From positions 738,978 to 802,977 of the forward strand of contig CALYLW010000014.1 of assembly GCA_944989445.1 (NCBI GenBank): a DNA stretch of 64,000 nt, given 5' to 3'. The translations under genes and the position numbers were made by a program. This DNA comes from Ampullaceana balthica. Lineage: Eukaryota; Mollusca; Gastropoda; Lymnaeidae. The notes under the pieces are model-generated. The model did not search any database and had not been told where the DNA came from. It worked only from the letters and a program-made list of their open reading frames with translations. Numbering within the stretch: position 1 is the first letter of the stretch; the number at the start of each line of letters is the position of its first letter. This document shows positions 20,927 through 33,100 of this stretch, in pieces.

Positions 20927-22813
20927 TAGGGCTGTCAATTTGTTGAAAAAAGCTGCCCGGGTACCCGTGAAAATTTCGAACGGGTACCCGGGTAACCCGT
21001 TCTAAACGTCGCATAATTTTCCCGTCATGACCGCTATACAGTGCAACCTAGCCACCATCCATGCAACTCATTTCACACAGTAGTAGTAGCCAACGGCTTG
21101 CTTCCAGTAACACTATTACTAATGCACTGCAATTAACTATAATGCACTAAAAACTTTTATTCAATTCCTGCTGTAAATGCTTTCGTCATAATCATAAACT
21201 AAAACTACAGTAAACTGAACATGCAAACAAAATGACAACAGCAATGACGTAACGTTCAGCGTCATACTACCCATACCTTTAATGTTAATATCCACTTGGC
21301 GTCGGTGGTCAATGCTATAGGGTGATGACGGATGCAATACTGCGGTAAATCTCAAGTGATCGTGCTTTGGTCAGTGTTACTGCTTTTATTATTAATGTTA
21401 ACACCAACATATTTCTGATATTGGGTGGTTCGTCGGTTTGTTTATCAATATCAATTTATGAATAGCGTTCAGATGGCGTTTTATCGTGCTGGGTTGCCAC
21501 CCTTCGCAGACACAATTTCATTACAATGTTGCATTTTTCCGTTTCACTGTCAACTCACTTGGCATGACATCTTACCCATCTTATTAACTTTAAAAACTGA
21601 CAACTTTGGGTGTATGTATATCAATTTTTGGGCTAGGCAAACACGTGTTAATGAACACATGAAACACACGAGAATGCGAGGGGTGGGGGTTATATCGGTG
21701 CTTCTCAAAATTGTGGTCCGCGGAAGTTATCAAGAAAGGAGAGAGAAATATAATTTTAATCCTCCAATTGCTACCAATAATACTGACACAATAGACTTTG
21801 CCATTTTTTACAATAAGCTAATAAATTAAAGAAATAAAAGGAAATAAAATACATTTCGCTACCATGCAAGTACCGGGAAAATAGTGTAGCGGTTCCTGGT
21901 GCAATGGAAAAAATTCAATTCCTGCCGGTCCACCATACTAATATGATTGAGAAGCACTGGGTTATATGAGTGAAGAGAGATGTGGGGGTGGGGGGAGGGG
22001 GTAAAAACGACATTAGATAGTAGAAATCGGTCACCCACTGTCGGCTATTTCAAAGCAAAGTTAGTGTCAAAGCAAATGTGCTTTTATGAAAAGAAAAAAA
22101 AACACGGCCTCTTTCTTCTCTATGCAGTCCATCCTCACGGTGACATCTGCCCATCCTACACTGTTAGTTACTATTTAATTTATTAAATTTAAATACTGAT
22201 AACCTTGTACGCATTAATAACATCAGTTTTTCTAGGTCACCACGTGTTACTGAAGACAAGAAATATAAGCGAATGCAAGGAGTGAATGGGGGGAGAGAGG
22301 GGTAGATAGCAAAATTAGCTAGACTACTAGTATCAATCGGCGTATTTCAAAGCAAAGTTAGTGTCAAAGCAAGAGTTTTTTTAAAACAAACATAGCGTCT
22401 TTCATCTCTAAGCAGTCCATCCTTATTTTTGGCAGAGGACTTTTGTTTCCTTTATATGATTCTTTTAAAGAACCAAAAACCTTTTTGTGTTTGGCGATTT
22501 CTGTTTCACATTGAGAGAAAAAAGATGTATTAAAATACATTGCAATTTGTTGGGACAGAATTTTATTTCCCGTTGACAGAGTCTTATATTTCTCCATAGA
22601 TGTACTTCACAGCTCATTTATTTCATTTGATAAATTGTTTCGCGAGCCACAATGTAAAACAAAAAAGCCGCATGGGAGCCGAAGTTTGGCCTCCGTTAAT
22701 ATAGAATATAGACATTGAAGCCACATTTTCACGGGTCCCCGGGTGGAATTTTACTACCCGGGTAATCACACAGCAACGGGTACCCGGGTCCCGGGTACCC
22801 GTTGACAGGCCTA
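20927..22813. mobile_element. Non-autonomous hAT element with a perfect 8-bp target duplication
   Basis: Left end TAGGGCTGTCAA and right end TTGACAGGCCTA. GATATGAG is duplicated exactly at 20919-20926 and 22814-22821. Both subterminal regions are packed with self-complementary CCCGGGTACCCG words (about 20957-20998 and 22737-22800), probably transposase-binding sites. The interior holds an internal duplication: AATTTCAAAGCAAAGTTAGTG-like sequence at about 22048 and 22343, and CACGTGTTA at about 21643 and 22241. It also holds a nested hAT MITE. No recognisable transposase. Confidence 0.88.
21696..21959. mobile_element. hAT MITE nested in the larger hAT
   Basis: Ends CGGTGCTTCTCAAAA and ATTGAGAAGCACTG. 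Perfect 8-bp duplication GGTTATAT at 21688-21695 and 21960-21967. Length 264 bp. The same family lies at 55216-55493. It interrupts one copy of the host element's internal duplication. Confidence 0.9.
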
Positions 22814-22845
22814 GATATGAGTATTTGATATAATAATAATAATTC

Positions 22846-23577
22846 GCATAATGAGTTACGCAGAAAGGGGAAGTCCCCTTTTCCCGACATTCATTCGGCG
22901 CAGATGTGTCTTTTGTTTAGCACTCGGTCTGTTAGTATATTGTTTTTGTGTGTGATCACCCTTTTTTACAAATTTTGTATTCAGACAGTATTCGTAATTT
23001 TTTTATGCGCAAAGTGTAATAACCTGTGCTAAAATGTCTTTGAAGAAAAAAACACAAGAAGACAATCATAAGAGAGAAAAATTAACTGAAATGAAACGTA
23101 AAAGCATTAAAAAGCGCGAACAAGATGTGAGCGTGGCTGATCTAGCGCACACATACAGTCGGTCAACAGTATAAATCTACAATATTCTCAAGAACAAAAA
23201 CAAAATTAAGGGGATGGATGCTTCTGAGGGAGTATCAAGAATTCTACTAAACGGTTATGTATTCTTGATGATGTTGAGAAGTTGCTTCTAATATGGATAA
23301 ACAAGAAGTGATTACAAGACGACACTAATAACAAAAACATTATTTGTGAGAAGAAGGCACTTATTTTGTTTCAAATCTAAATTGTATTCCAAGTTGTTAC
23401 ACTCCTTAATAATTCATAAGTAATTTTATTTCAATAAAATTTTTTGAAAAATGAGTATTTTTTAGCGTTGAATGAATTATCGTATTTTACATTAATTTAT
23501 ATAGGAAAAATTGTTTCTCTTAACGAGTAAAATTCTGGAATTAATTATGCTCGTTTTGAGAGGTTCCACTGTATATC
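22846..23577 (+). mobile_element. Tigger (pogo) transposon, internally deleted
   Basis: The left part starts near CGCATAATGAGTTACGC and the right end is TTTTGAGAGGTTCCACTGTA, a Tigger-type terminus. The short coding remnant is listed separately. Most of the transposase is deleted, and the left terminus is cut close to the neighbouring hAT element. Confidence 0.75.
23034..23375 (+). pseudogene. Tigger/TIGD-type transposase N-terminus
   Basis: From the ATG at 23034 the frame encodes MSLKKKTQEDNHKREKLTEM, then KREQDVSVADLAHTYSRSTV, then TAA. The same protein continues past that stop as YNILKNKNKIKGMDASEGVS and, after a frameshift, as DDVEKLLLIWINKK and IICEKKALILF. This is the CENP-B/Jerky-type N-terminal DNA-binding domain (psq-type helix-turn-helix, then the start of the second HTH). 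The DDE catalytic part is absent. It is a dead remnant. Confidence 0.75.
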
Positions 23578-23579
23578 TT

Positions 23580-24123
23580 TGATCATAGGTCTAAAAATAT
23601 GAATTTAGCTTTGCTACTAAGAATCAGTTTCATAAGTTATGGCATCAACTAAAGTTCTTTTTTTTTGCAATTTGTTTTGTTTGTGAACTTTTTTTTGCCT
23701 TTTTATTATTATAAAAGATTGTTTTGTAGTAATTACTCATTTTATAAAATTTGACGACAGATTTTTCCAATTAAAGTTAAATCATTTGTTTCCTGTTTGC
23801 ACACATTTAATAGCTATAACTGTTCAGGTAAGCGCGTTCCATTTTCTACAAACCAACCTACATTAAGAGTTTTTTATTTTCCACAGACTATCTACACTGG
23901 AAAGATATCATGGATTAAACATAAAATTGTGAAATATTAATTTGAAAATTCATTTAAAAACTTAATTGTTTTGGCACATGGGCAATAAAAAAGAACTTAT
24001 TAATGAATTATCAATACAAGTAATCATGTTTTTAAAAAATATATAAATATTTTTAAAACTGAATATCATTATACAATAGAAGAGAAACTTAAAGTGATTA
24101 TACTAAGTGAATAAAGAGAAGAA
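23580..24123. promoter_or_regulatory. Probable 5' region of the FAM194-domain gene
   Basis: AT-rich upstream DNA directly before the first coding exon at 24124. No TATA box or CpG-rich block stands out, and a non-coding first exon may lie here. Confidence 0.25.
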
Positions 24124-27100
24124 ATGGATTCCGATTACTTCTTTTATGAGCAAAGACAAATAAGACCATTTTCAAAACGTTTCAAGAAGTTACCAGAGGA
24201 TTTACCAGATAGTCTCAAGTTTGCCCACTTGAATCCCAAGGTAAACCAAACAGTAAATATAGCTGTAAACATACATTAAAATGAGAAAAGGAGTTACATA
24301 TTGAAATGTTAAAAATATATATTGTTAAAATATACAAAATATTTCAGCCATTTCTCTCAATGATGATGGTAGAGGGGCATGCGTACTTGGCTGGCGTACC
24401 GACAGTCATGGGTTCAAATCTCTGTGAGGGCAGGGACTTGTTCCTGGGGTTATGGTTGTCCCTGAGTCCATCCAGCTCCGATTGGGTACCTTACAGTAGT
24501 TAGAGAAACAAAGGCGGCTGGGCAAAGTGGCTCACAATCTCCTCATAGCTGTTGCATGTGAACACTGCATCACTTGCCAACAGACCAGGATGGTCTGTGC
24601 GATCTTATAAGAACATAGGGCGCCAGAATCTTCTGCAAAAGAAGGAGCATCTGTAATGCTTAAAAAAATAAATTACTTGGAATGTTAATTCTCATATGTA
24701 ATATTGTAAAAAGTGAACTGAGAACTAATAAACTCTTCACCAAAGAAAAAAATAATAAAAAATTTATTAACTCAAGTATAGTCAGCTATATATGGTGATA
24801 TTGAGTTGAGACTTACTTATATAATATATATTTTTATAATTAGGTAGCAGCACTACTTGCAAGCAAAGAGAAGCAGAAGCAGGATGAAGATTTGTTTGGA
24901 GATGGATTTGGAAAAAAAAGTTTAATGCCTGAAATAAGTCAGGTATTGTAATCCATTTTAAGACAGTATCCATTTTAAGACAGTATCCATTTTAAGACAG
25001 TATCCATTTTAAGACAGTATCCATTTTAAGACAGTATCCATTTTAAGACAGAACCATTTTAAGACAGTATCCATTTAAAAAAATGGGATCTGAAGATTGC
25101 TCTAATAAGTTTAATAAGTTCACAAATTTCTATTGAAACTGATATGTTAAATTCCACAACTTATTCCTTTTCCTCAGAACTAACATATGTTAACATATTT
25201 AGTAGTTTATAATATTTATGTTTTTTAGCATATTATTTTATTGAACATTCATTAGACATGGCATAGATAATCTTCAGCTTATAGAAAAGTACCTGATTTA
25301 TTAACTTTTCATGTATATCCCTTTAGGCATTTAATGCTCTCAAGAATCACCTTGACTCATCCTTGAATAATGATGAGGATTCCCAGCGTTTTCTGTTTGA
25401 AGAAGCAAGAATTAATTCTGGCAACATTTTACTGCAGCTTAGTAGAATTATTTACTACTATGATAACATTGCGTCACTTATACCCAAATCACTAGAGTGT
25501 CAAATGATGTCTGGGTATACAGACCTTACTGCTGATGTCCATGTTATTTATAGAGAATGGCAAACTCAAGCATCAAAGGAAGCATTTTTAAAAAAGTTAT
25601 CTGAATCTCCTAATGGGGAGGAAACTGGCAAGGTACATGTATTCAGAAAAGTAGAGACGTTATATTTTATTAATTCTACTTTAATTAAAATAAGCGGTAC
25701 TGATACTTTCTATTTTCTATTTTAAACCAATTAGTGTTTTACCGTCTCAAAATACTTTATCCATATTTTAGTTGACCTGGATAGACAAAGCATAAGACAT
25801 ATAATTTTCCATGTAATAAATAAAGAACTTCAAAAACATTACTTTTATTTAATTTTTTTCTTTGTTAAACTGTGTCAATGACTCAAAAAATCTTAGAATG
25901 TAATTTTATCACTTGTATTTGGTCTAGATACAATAAAATTCAAGGAAATTTTAGAAATTTGTTTATAAATTATTTTTTTTACTGGCAACACGTAATATTT
26001 TTAATAAAATGAGCAAGCTAGTTCTGTCATGAGAGTTTAAAATGTTTACATTTTCATTTATTTGTTAAAATTATGTTTAGCAACATCAACAATATTTTTT
26101 CTTTTTATTTTGATACCCAGTTTTCAAGTTTAAATCGTGTAGGATGAACCTTGTGATGCAGAAGCATCTTGTGATATATTGATGTTAAAGTGGTTTAACT
26201 TTTAAACAAATGTGTATAGTTGAACATTTAAAACCATACACTATTTTATGCTATTCTCTCCAAATATTACACAGGCATCACCAAGCATTATGGAAGAGGG
26301 ACGATCTACCAGATCACACTCATTAGCATCTGAGTCTGGGCGAGGCACTAAAAAAAGGTTGTTGGCAAAATCTGGAACTGGTTTACCTGAAATCATTGAA
26401 GATACAGAAGCACTTTTTGAGCCCGGGCGTCAGAATATGAAACGAAATGATAGCCGAATGTCAGGACAATCACGACGAAGTGGAGGAAGGTCAAAGCTAA
26501 ATGATATTAAAGGTAGTTTTAAATTTAACTCAAAAAGGATTATTTCAAATTGGGAAATTACAATGAATTAGCTTAACTAAAACTAAAAATTACTTTAAAG
26601 TTATTTTTATAAAATATTTCTGAATAATATATATGACATTTCTATTTTAATGAGTGATATTTTTGTCTTATTCTGTACATTTTTAAAATTATTTTGTGCC
26701 TTAGATTAGTAATGTAGATATATATTTTCTTAGTAAATTACATATTAATCTTTAATATCAGTATCAATTAACCAAATAAAATCTTTTGTTAAATAATTGA
26801 TCAGTTTAAATTTATTAACATTGAAAACTTTATTATTTATTATGTTGAATTGTTGATTCTTACAGCTAACATTTTTGCTTAAAAATACCTTTTCAAACAT
26901 CTGATTAAAAAAAATCAGCACATTTTCTGCTTTTTCTCATATTTCTATAAGGGAACAGTTATTGATCTAGCATCAAGCATGTTATTAATGATACTTAAAT
27001 AAGACCACATTTTTAAATTCGAAATCTTCTTCATTCAATTTATTCAGAGATACTTTTTATATATCATATAATTCAAACTTATGATTTTTTGGGGTCAAAT

Positions 27101-30100
27101 GGTTCAACACTTCAATATTTTATTAAATTTTTAAGGTTACTATCTTAAATAAGGGATTACATATATTAATTCCAATAATTTTTAAAATTTATCATTTTTT
27201 CCATAAATGTTTTATTTCATGTAATAAATTCTAGCATTGAAGCTTGCAGTCCTTCAGGATTGTTTTTTGTCTATTAAATAATTTTTGCATTTCATTTATC
27301 AAAAATTAGCTTTCCAAGGAAAATAAATCATGTCAGATATTAGATTTAAAAATATAATTATTCTCTTAGTCACTCCAAAAATAAGTCTCGGCAAAATATT
27401 TGACATCTGCAATTAAAAAATAAATAAAATATCTATGAGTAAATCAAAAAATTAATTGCGTGAAAAATTCATTTTCTTTTACATATGTGGCAATGTTCCC
27501 CAGAACTGATAGAAGTATATAATTTGTTTTACACATTTTCTAATGATTTGTCGTGGGAGTATCTAATAGAGCCCAAAGATGCATGATTTCCTTTGTGGGT
27601 GACCCCTGGGAGATAATTACATAATGTTAAGCAAATTAAATATATTTCAATTTAGATACAGTTATAAAATTTTTTAATACTGATGCCTGCGTGTTAAAAA
27701 GAAACGCATTTGGATTAAAGAACACAGCTATAGATTTAAATGGATTTAAATTTTTTTAGAACCAGGTTCAGTAGCTAGCAAGTCCGCAACTTCAAAACGA
27801 GGTTTCTACGATTTTGAATTTTTGTCAGCACTGACAGAAACAGCTTCTGATACTAGATGTAGGTAACACACATAGAATCAACTATAACCAAATTTAAAAA
27901 ACTTTATTGTGTGTGAATATTTTTGCTCTAAAAGTAACTGAATAGTTTAAAGATCTTGTAAAAGTTCATGCATATTAACAACATTTTGGCAACATTTTTC
28001 ATGCTTATGTTATTTCAATTTTTAAAAATCTTTTTAAATTTTAATTTCTTTTTAGATAGAGTTAACTTTAAAAAAATGTTTTTACACTAATAAGAAATAC
28101 TGTTTATATATATATAAATGACGATATTAACTTATTCTTTCCATGTGTTTTTTTTTCTTACCAGCTTCTGCTTTGGCCAATTCCAACTACTACATGTCAG
28201 TTATACAGTTTCAACTCTCATCTAAAGCATGCCAGGACAAAGGTTAACAATTTTAAACAAATTGTAGTTGAAAATCCAAAATTCAAGCAAAATTTTTTAC
28301 TTGAGACTTTTAAGAGTTATTTAATTTTTATATATATTCTTATGGAATTGTTATTAAGTACAAATGTATTTTAAAGGATGGATTGTTCAAAAAGGACGAG
28401 AAGAACAACTTGCAAAGGAAGCAATTTTAGAATACTGTGTGCAACGCCTGCTGCAGGAGCTTAAAAATATGTAAGTTTATAAAACTAAATCATAAGCTTG
28501 AGGAGTAATTTTTAGGGCTGCAGAAATTAACTATTAATTTCTCGATTAATCGTTAAAAATTTTTAACGATTAAATTATTTTTTAATGATTAATTGACCCA
28601 TCACTTACAAATTATTAGAAGTCAAAAAGTAAATTTATAAAGAATTGCAGCCGATAAATAATAAATTTCCTAACGATTACACAAACATTTTGGTTTTAAA
28701 CTATTGACTGACAGGAATGTTCAAAATGTTGATAAAGTTTGCCTACCATAGTTCTAACACTCGTCGACTTATCAAACCAAATGAAAAGCGTATTAAGCTA
28801 ATGGCAGTAATGGAGTCTGACTCAGAGACAGAAAATGATGACAGCTCTTTGATGAATTACTGTGTTACAAAATGGAGATGAAAGTTCCTGAATCCATTAA
28901 CCCTCTTACAATGGTGGAAACTTAATGAACACCGATATCTGATAATGTCCTTCCTTGCCAAGACCGTTTTGTGCATACCAGTTACCTCAGTTCCATGTGA
29001 ATGATTGTTCAGCTCGGCTGGTTATATTGTCAATTAGGCCCGCTCATCACTTGAACCAAATAATGTCAACACACTTGTCTTTTTGCTTAGTTGGTTAAAA
29101 GATGACATATAAAGGAGACATTCCAATGTTGTTAAGATTTTCAAAAAGAACATTTAATAAGTGTTACTTATGACATCATAAATTTTAATTTTTGGCTTTA
29201 ATCGAAATTAACGATTAATTAATCGTTAATTTCTCAAAAGTTAACGATTGAATTTAATTTAATCGTTAACAGCCCTAGTAATTTTACATTCAGTTTTTAT
29301 AAGTTGTTGGTAAAAATGTTTTTATTATATGTCATGGTTTGTTAGTGACAGATCTCGTTCCCCATGGTTCACTCCCACAGTTCACAAAGCTAGTTTGGCT
29401 CAGTCTCTTGCTGAGAAGCATTGGAGAAGAAGTGGTCACAAAACTGACAAACAGAAGTTTTGGAAGGCATGGTGGTCGAGTGCATGTGCCCTCGGCTGGT
29501 GTACCGTCGGCCACTGGTTCAAATCTCCATGAAGGCAGGGATTTGTTCCCGGGAACAAGGGTGTCCCTGAGTCCACCCAGCTTCAAATGGGTACCTGAAA
29601 CTAGTTAGGGAAAAAAGGCGGCTGGGAACAACTTGGAACCCTCATAGCCGTGGCCTGTGAACGCTGCATCACTTGCCAACAGACCGGCATGGTCTGTGGA
29701 AGCAATAATCTTCTGTATAGAAGGAGCATCTGTATAGATAAGATAAGAAGGCAAGAAACAAGTATTAACAAGTAGGCAGACTTGCTAAATCTGAACATGT
29801 TCAGGCTATTCCTGTGGCTGCAGGTATTGCTGACTCTGATATGAGAGGTAAGCAAACGGCAGCAAAACTGAGAAAGTTCTTCAAAGAGAAAATTGAAACT
29901 ATCAGGAAGAGCTTTGGACAATGTAGAGATTTGCACGCTATGGAGAATGTGTTTAAAGGCAGAGTTTCTTCAAAATTTGGATGAACAGTTGAGGTGAACT
30001 GTCTCAAAACAGGATCTATACCAACATCTTCAGTTGTTGACCCTATCACAATTAAGATTGGTTTGGACTGTGTGCAAGTCTTGCTTCCTGTGCTGATTAA

Positions 30101-33100
30101 GATTGTAAATAGTAGCAGCCTTCAGTCCGCCACAGTCTCACATCACTTCAAAACGGTGGCTGTTAATCTGTCCTTAAAGAGAGCGGCCTGGATTCAAATG
30201 TTTGCAACAATTTTTGTCCTGTTTCCAACCTGCATTTTGTGGCTAAACTTCTTGAGAGAGTAGTGTCACAACAGCTTGTGCACCATCCTGATCTAGATAC
30301 TTACGACTTACTTGATAAGTTTCAATCTGCTTAAGATTGAGAGACATCAATACTCAGTGTCATTAAAGATGTTCTGTGTAATGCCGACCATGGCCATCTG
30401 ACAATTTTATTACTGTTGGACCTCAATGCTGACTGTGGCCATCTGACGATTTTGGTACTGTTGGACCTCAGTGCTGACCATGGCCATCTGACAATTTTGG
30501 TACTGTTGGACCTCAATGCTGACTGTGGCCATCTGACAATTTTAGTACTGTTGGACTTCAATGCTGACTGTGGCCATCTGACAATTTTGGTACTGTTGGA
30601 TTCAGTGCTGACTGTGGCCATCTGACAATTTTAGTACTGTTGGACCTCAGTGCTGACAGTGGCCATCTGACAATTTTAGTACTGTTGGACCTCAGTGCTG
30701 ACTGTGGCCATCTGACAATTTTGGTATTGTTGGATTCAGTGCTGACCATGGCCATCTGACAATTTTGGTACTGTTGGACCTCAATGCTGACTGTGGCCAT
30801 CTGACAATTTTAGTACTGTTGGACTTCAATGCTGACTGTGGCCATCTGACAATTTTGGTACTGTTGGATTCAGTGCTGACTGTGGCCATCTGACAATTTT
30901 AGTACTGTTGGACCTCAGTGCTGACAGTGGCCATCTGACAATTTTAGTACTGTTGGACCTCAGTGTTGACTGTGGCCATCTGACAATTTTGGTACTGTTG
31001 GATTCAGTGCTGACTGTGGCCATCTGACAATTTTGGTACTGTTGGACCTCAATGCTGACCATGGCCATCTGACAATTTTGGTACTGTTGGATTCAGTGCT
31101 GACTGTGGCCATCTGACAATTTTAGTACTGTTGGACCTCAGTGCTGACCATGGCCATCTAACAATTTTGATACTGTTGGACCTCAGTGCTGACCGTGGCC
31201 ATCTAACAATTTTGGTACTGTTGGACCTTATTTTGGTATTGCGAATTAGGAAATTCTACCACATCAAACCTGCTCTTAATGATCTCCTTTGACTTCCTGT
31301 AGCTGAGCCAATAGACCACAAAATGTTGCCTCTGACTCATGGCTGTATAGGTGGATCAGATCATATTTTTGGAAAGAACTGACTTCAAAACGTGCATCTC
31401 TAAAGGAGCTGTGTTGTCTTGTCTTATCTATACAGACGCTCCTTCTATACAGAAGATTAATGCGTCCACAGACCATGCCGGTCTGTTGGCAAGTGATGCA
31501 GCATTCACAAGCCTCGGCTATAAGGGTTCCACTTAACAGTCCCTTCTGAAAGTTCCCGAAGTGGATGGACAGAAAGAAGCTCCTTGAGATGCGCTCTTTT
31601 GAAACAACTGCACCAAAATTACGGAACACTCTTCCCCCCCAAAAATTTGAAGAATAAGTAAAATGTTGAAACACTTTTATAAACCCTAAGTATTAAAGAT
31701 AACAACTTTTGTCTCCCACTTTTAGAAGTGATAATATGGTTAAATTGATATTTGTCTTCACCCATCTACAGAAAGGAGCAAAAGCAACATGAGTTACAGA
31801 TAGGCTATAACACAATCCCTTGTGTACGTTATTATGGGGACACAAGAAAAGAAGTTCTTCTGAAGTATCGCAAGTCTCCTGTAAAAACATCATCTAATAA
31901 TTCACTGAGAGAAGGGAGGCCACGCATTCCACCACCTTTCGATGATAATGAAGGGAGGCAATCTATGCTGACTACACATCCAGATGGTACCACTGTCGCA
32001 TAGTATCCTACATTACTTAAATTCTTACCTTTAAAAATGTTGTACTTTTTTTTTGTCAAAAAAAATTGCAGCCAAGTAATATTAACATTTGGATAAGAGT
32101 TAAATGAACACCTATATATATATACATATATTTATTGCATAAATTATTCTGGCAGATTCTATACTGTATAGATATTAAAAATGTACCATATATTTATCCA
32201 ATCAAAATTTTTTGTCCTTTATCACTTTCAAAAAACCAAAATAAATTCTTGACCTAGTATTCAGCTACCCTTCAGGGCGGCCGGCAGTTATTGCTTCTGT
32301 AGCTGGTATCCACAGAACTGGGTTTTATACAATTGTGTATGACGACGATGTTGCCATGACAATGCTGGCTTTGTTTACTCCGAGGGGACAGGGTGTTTGT
32401 TACCACACCAACGGCATCGTCAGGTTTGAAATGCACTCTTTTAACATTTTAAAATCATTTTATCCAGTCAACTTCACTGTAGTTATTGAAAGAATGAATG
32501 TTTTAAATGAAGTTTACGTCTCGTTACATAACTATTATTGTTGTAAAAGGCGTCACTAGGGTTGTTGTCACCCTGTGTGGTAGCTCATGGTGTCACCCCC
32601 TCATGACTTACCCCATAGGCCTCCTCCGAGTTAAACTCTTGTCAAAGAACGGAATTATACAGAATTTTACATTTTGGTGTCAACCTCGTGATGTTGACAC
32701 CCAGTACGGTCCACACCCCAGCATGACGCCTCTGATTGTTCTAACCAAGTTAATTAAAACCCTGTTCAAAGCCAACAACAAAATTAACCAAATATTGATA
32801 TAACAGCATCAAACTTAAATGCCCAATGGGACATCTCTAGCTACAGTAAATTATAATCCTTATGGATTCCAATATTTAAAAAAATAATTACCAATCTGTG
32901 ACAAATATAAAGTAGCTTTTTTCTTAATTACTTTGACAGATCATTGTTAAACAGTATAATGATGCAAAATTTCCAGCTGCAATAAAAAAATGCATTTACA
33001 TATGAATACTAATTGTTCTTTTGCAATTAGATTTTTGTCCACCATCAAGGGTGGTCATCTTGCAAATAAAGAAGGGAAGGTAATTCGTCACTGGAAATGG

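Larger units (their letters stand above)
29330..31690 (+). mobile_element. CR1/L2-type LINE relic with two SINE insertions and an internal minisatellite
   Basis: Recognisable in order: RSPWFTPTVHKASLAQSLAE (end of the endonuclease part, 29350-29465); a SINE; FFKEKIETIRKSFG (about 29878); GSIPTSSVVDPITIKIGLDC and VLLPVLIKIVNSSSL (30009-30120), matching the usual DPIPT..LLP.IT.IVN.SL motif; FKTVAVNLSLKRA; LLDKF.SA then IKDVLCNADHGHLTILLLLD (30360-30425), the entry to RT catalytic motif A; then the 45-bp repeat array. The RT core after motif A is missing. The C-terminal motifs return after the array: FYHIKPALNDLL, stop, LPVAEPIDHKML (31256-31330), and SFETTAPKLRNTLPP (31588-31640). Multiple stops; long dead. 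It lies in intron 7 of the FAM194 gene. Confidence 0.8.

Noticed and set aside
30331..31068. Overlapping minus-strand ORFs with repeats of NSTKIVRWPQSALRS
   Set aside because: They are antisense shadows of the 45-bp minisatellite; the plus-strand LINE frame explains the unit.
24200..31700. tRNA genes suggested by B-box sequences GGTTCAAATC
   Set aside because: The heads lack intact acceptor stems and are fused to a SINE body with a LINE-type tail.
32000..32006. Premature stop in the FAM194 gene
   Set aside because: The TAG overlaps a GT donor; splicing to 32265 restores Tyr and keeps phase.
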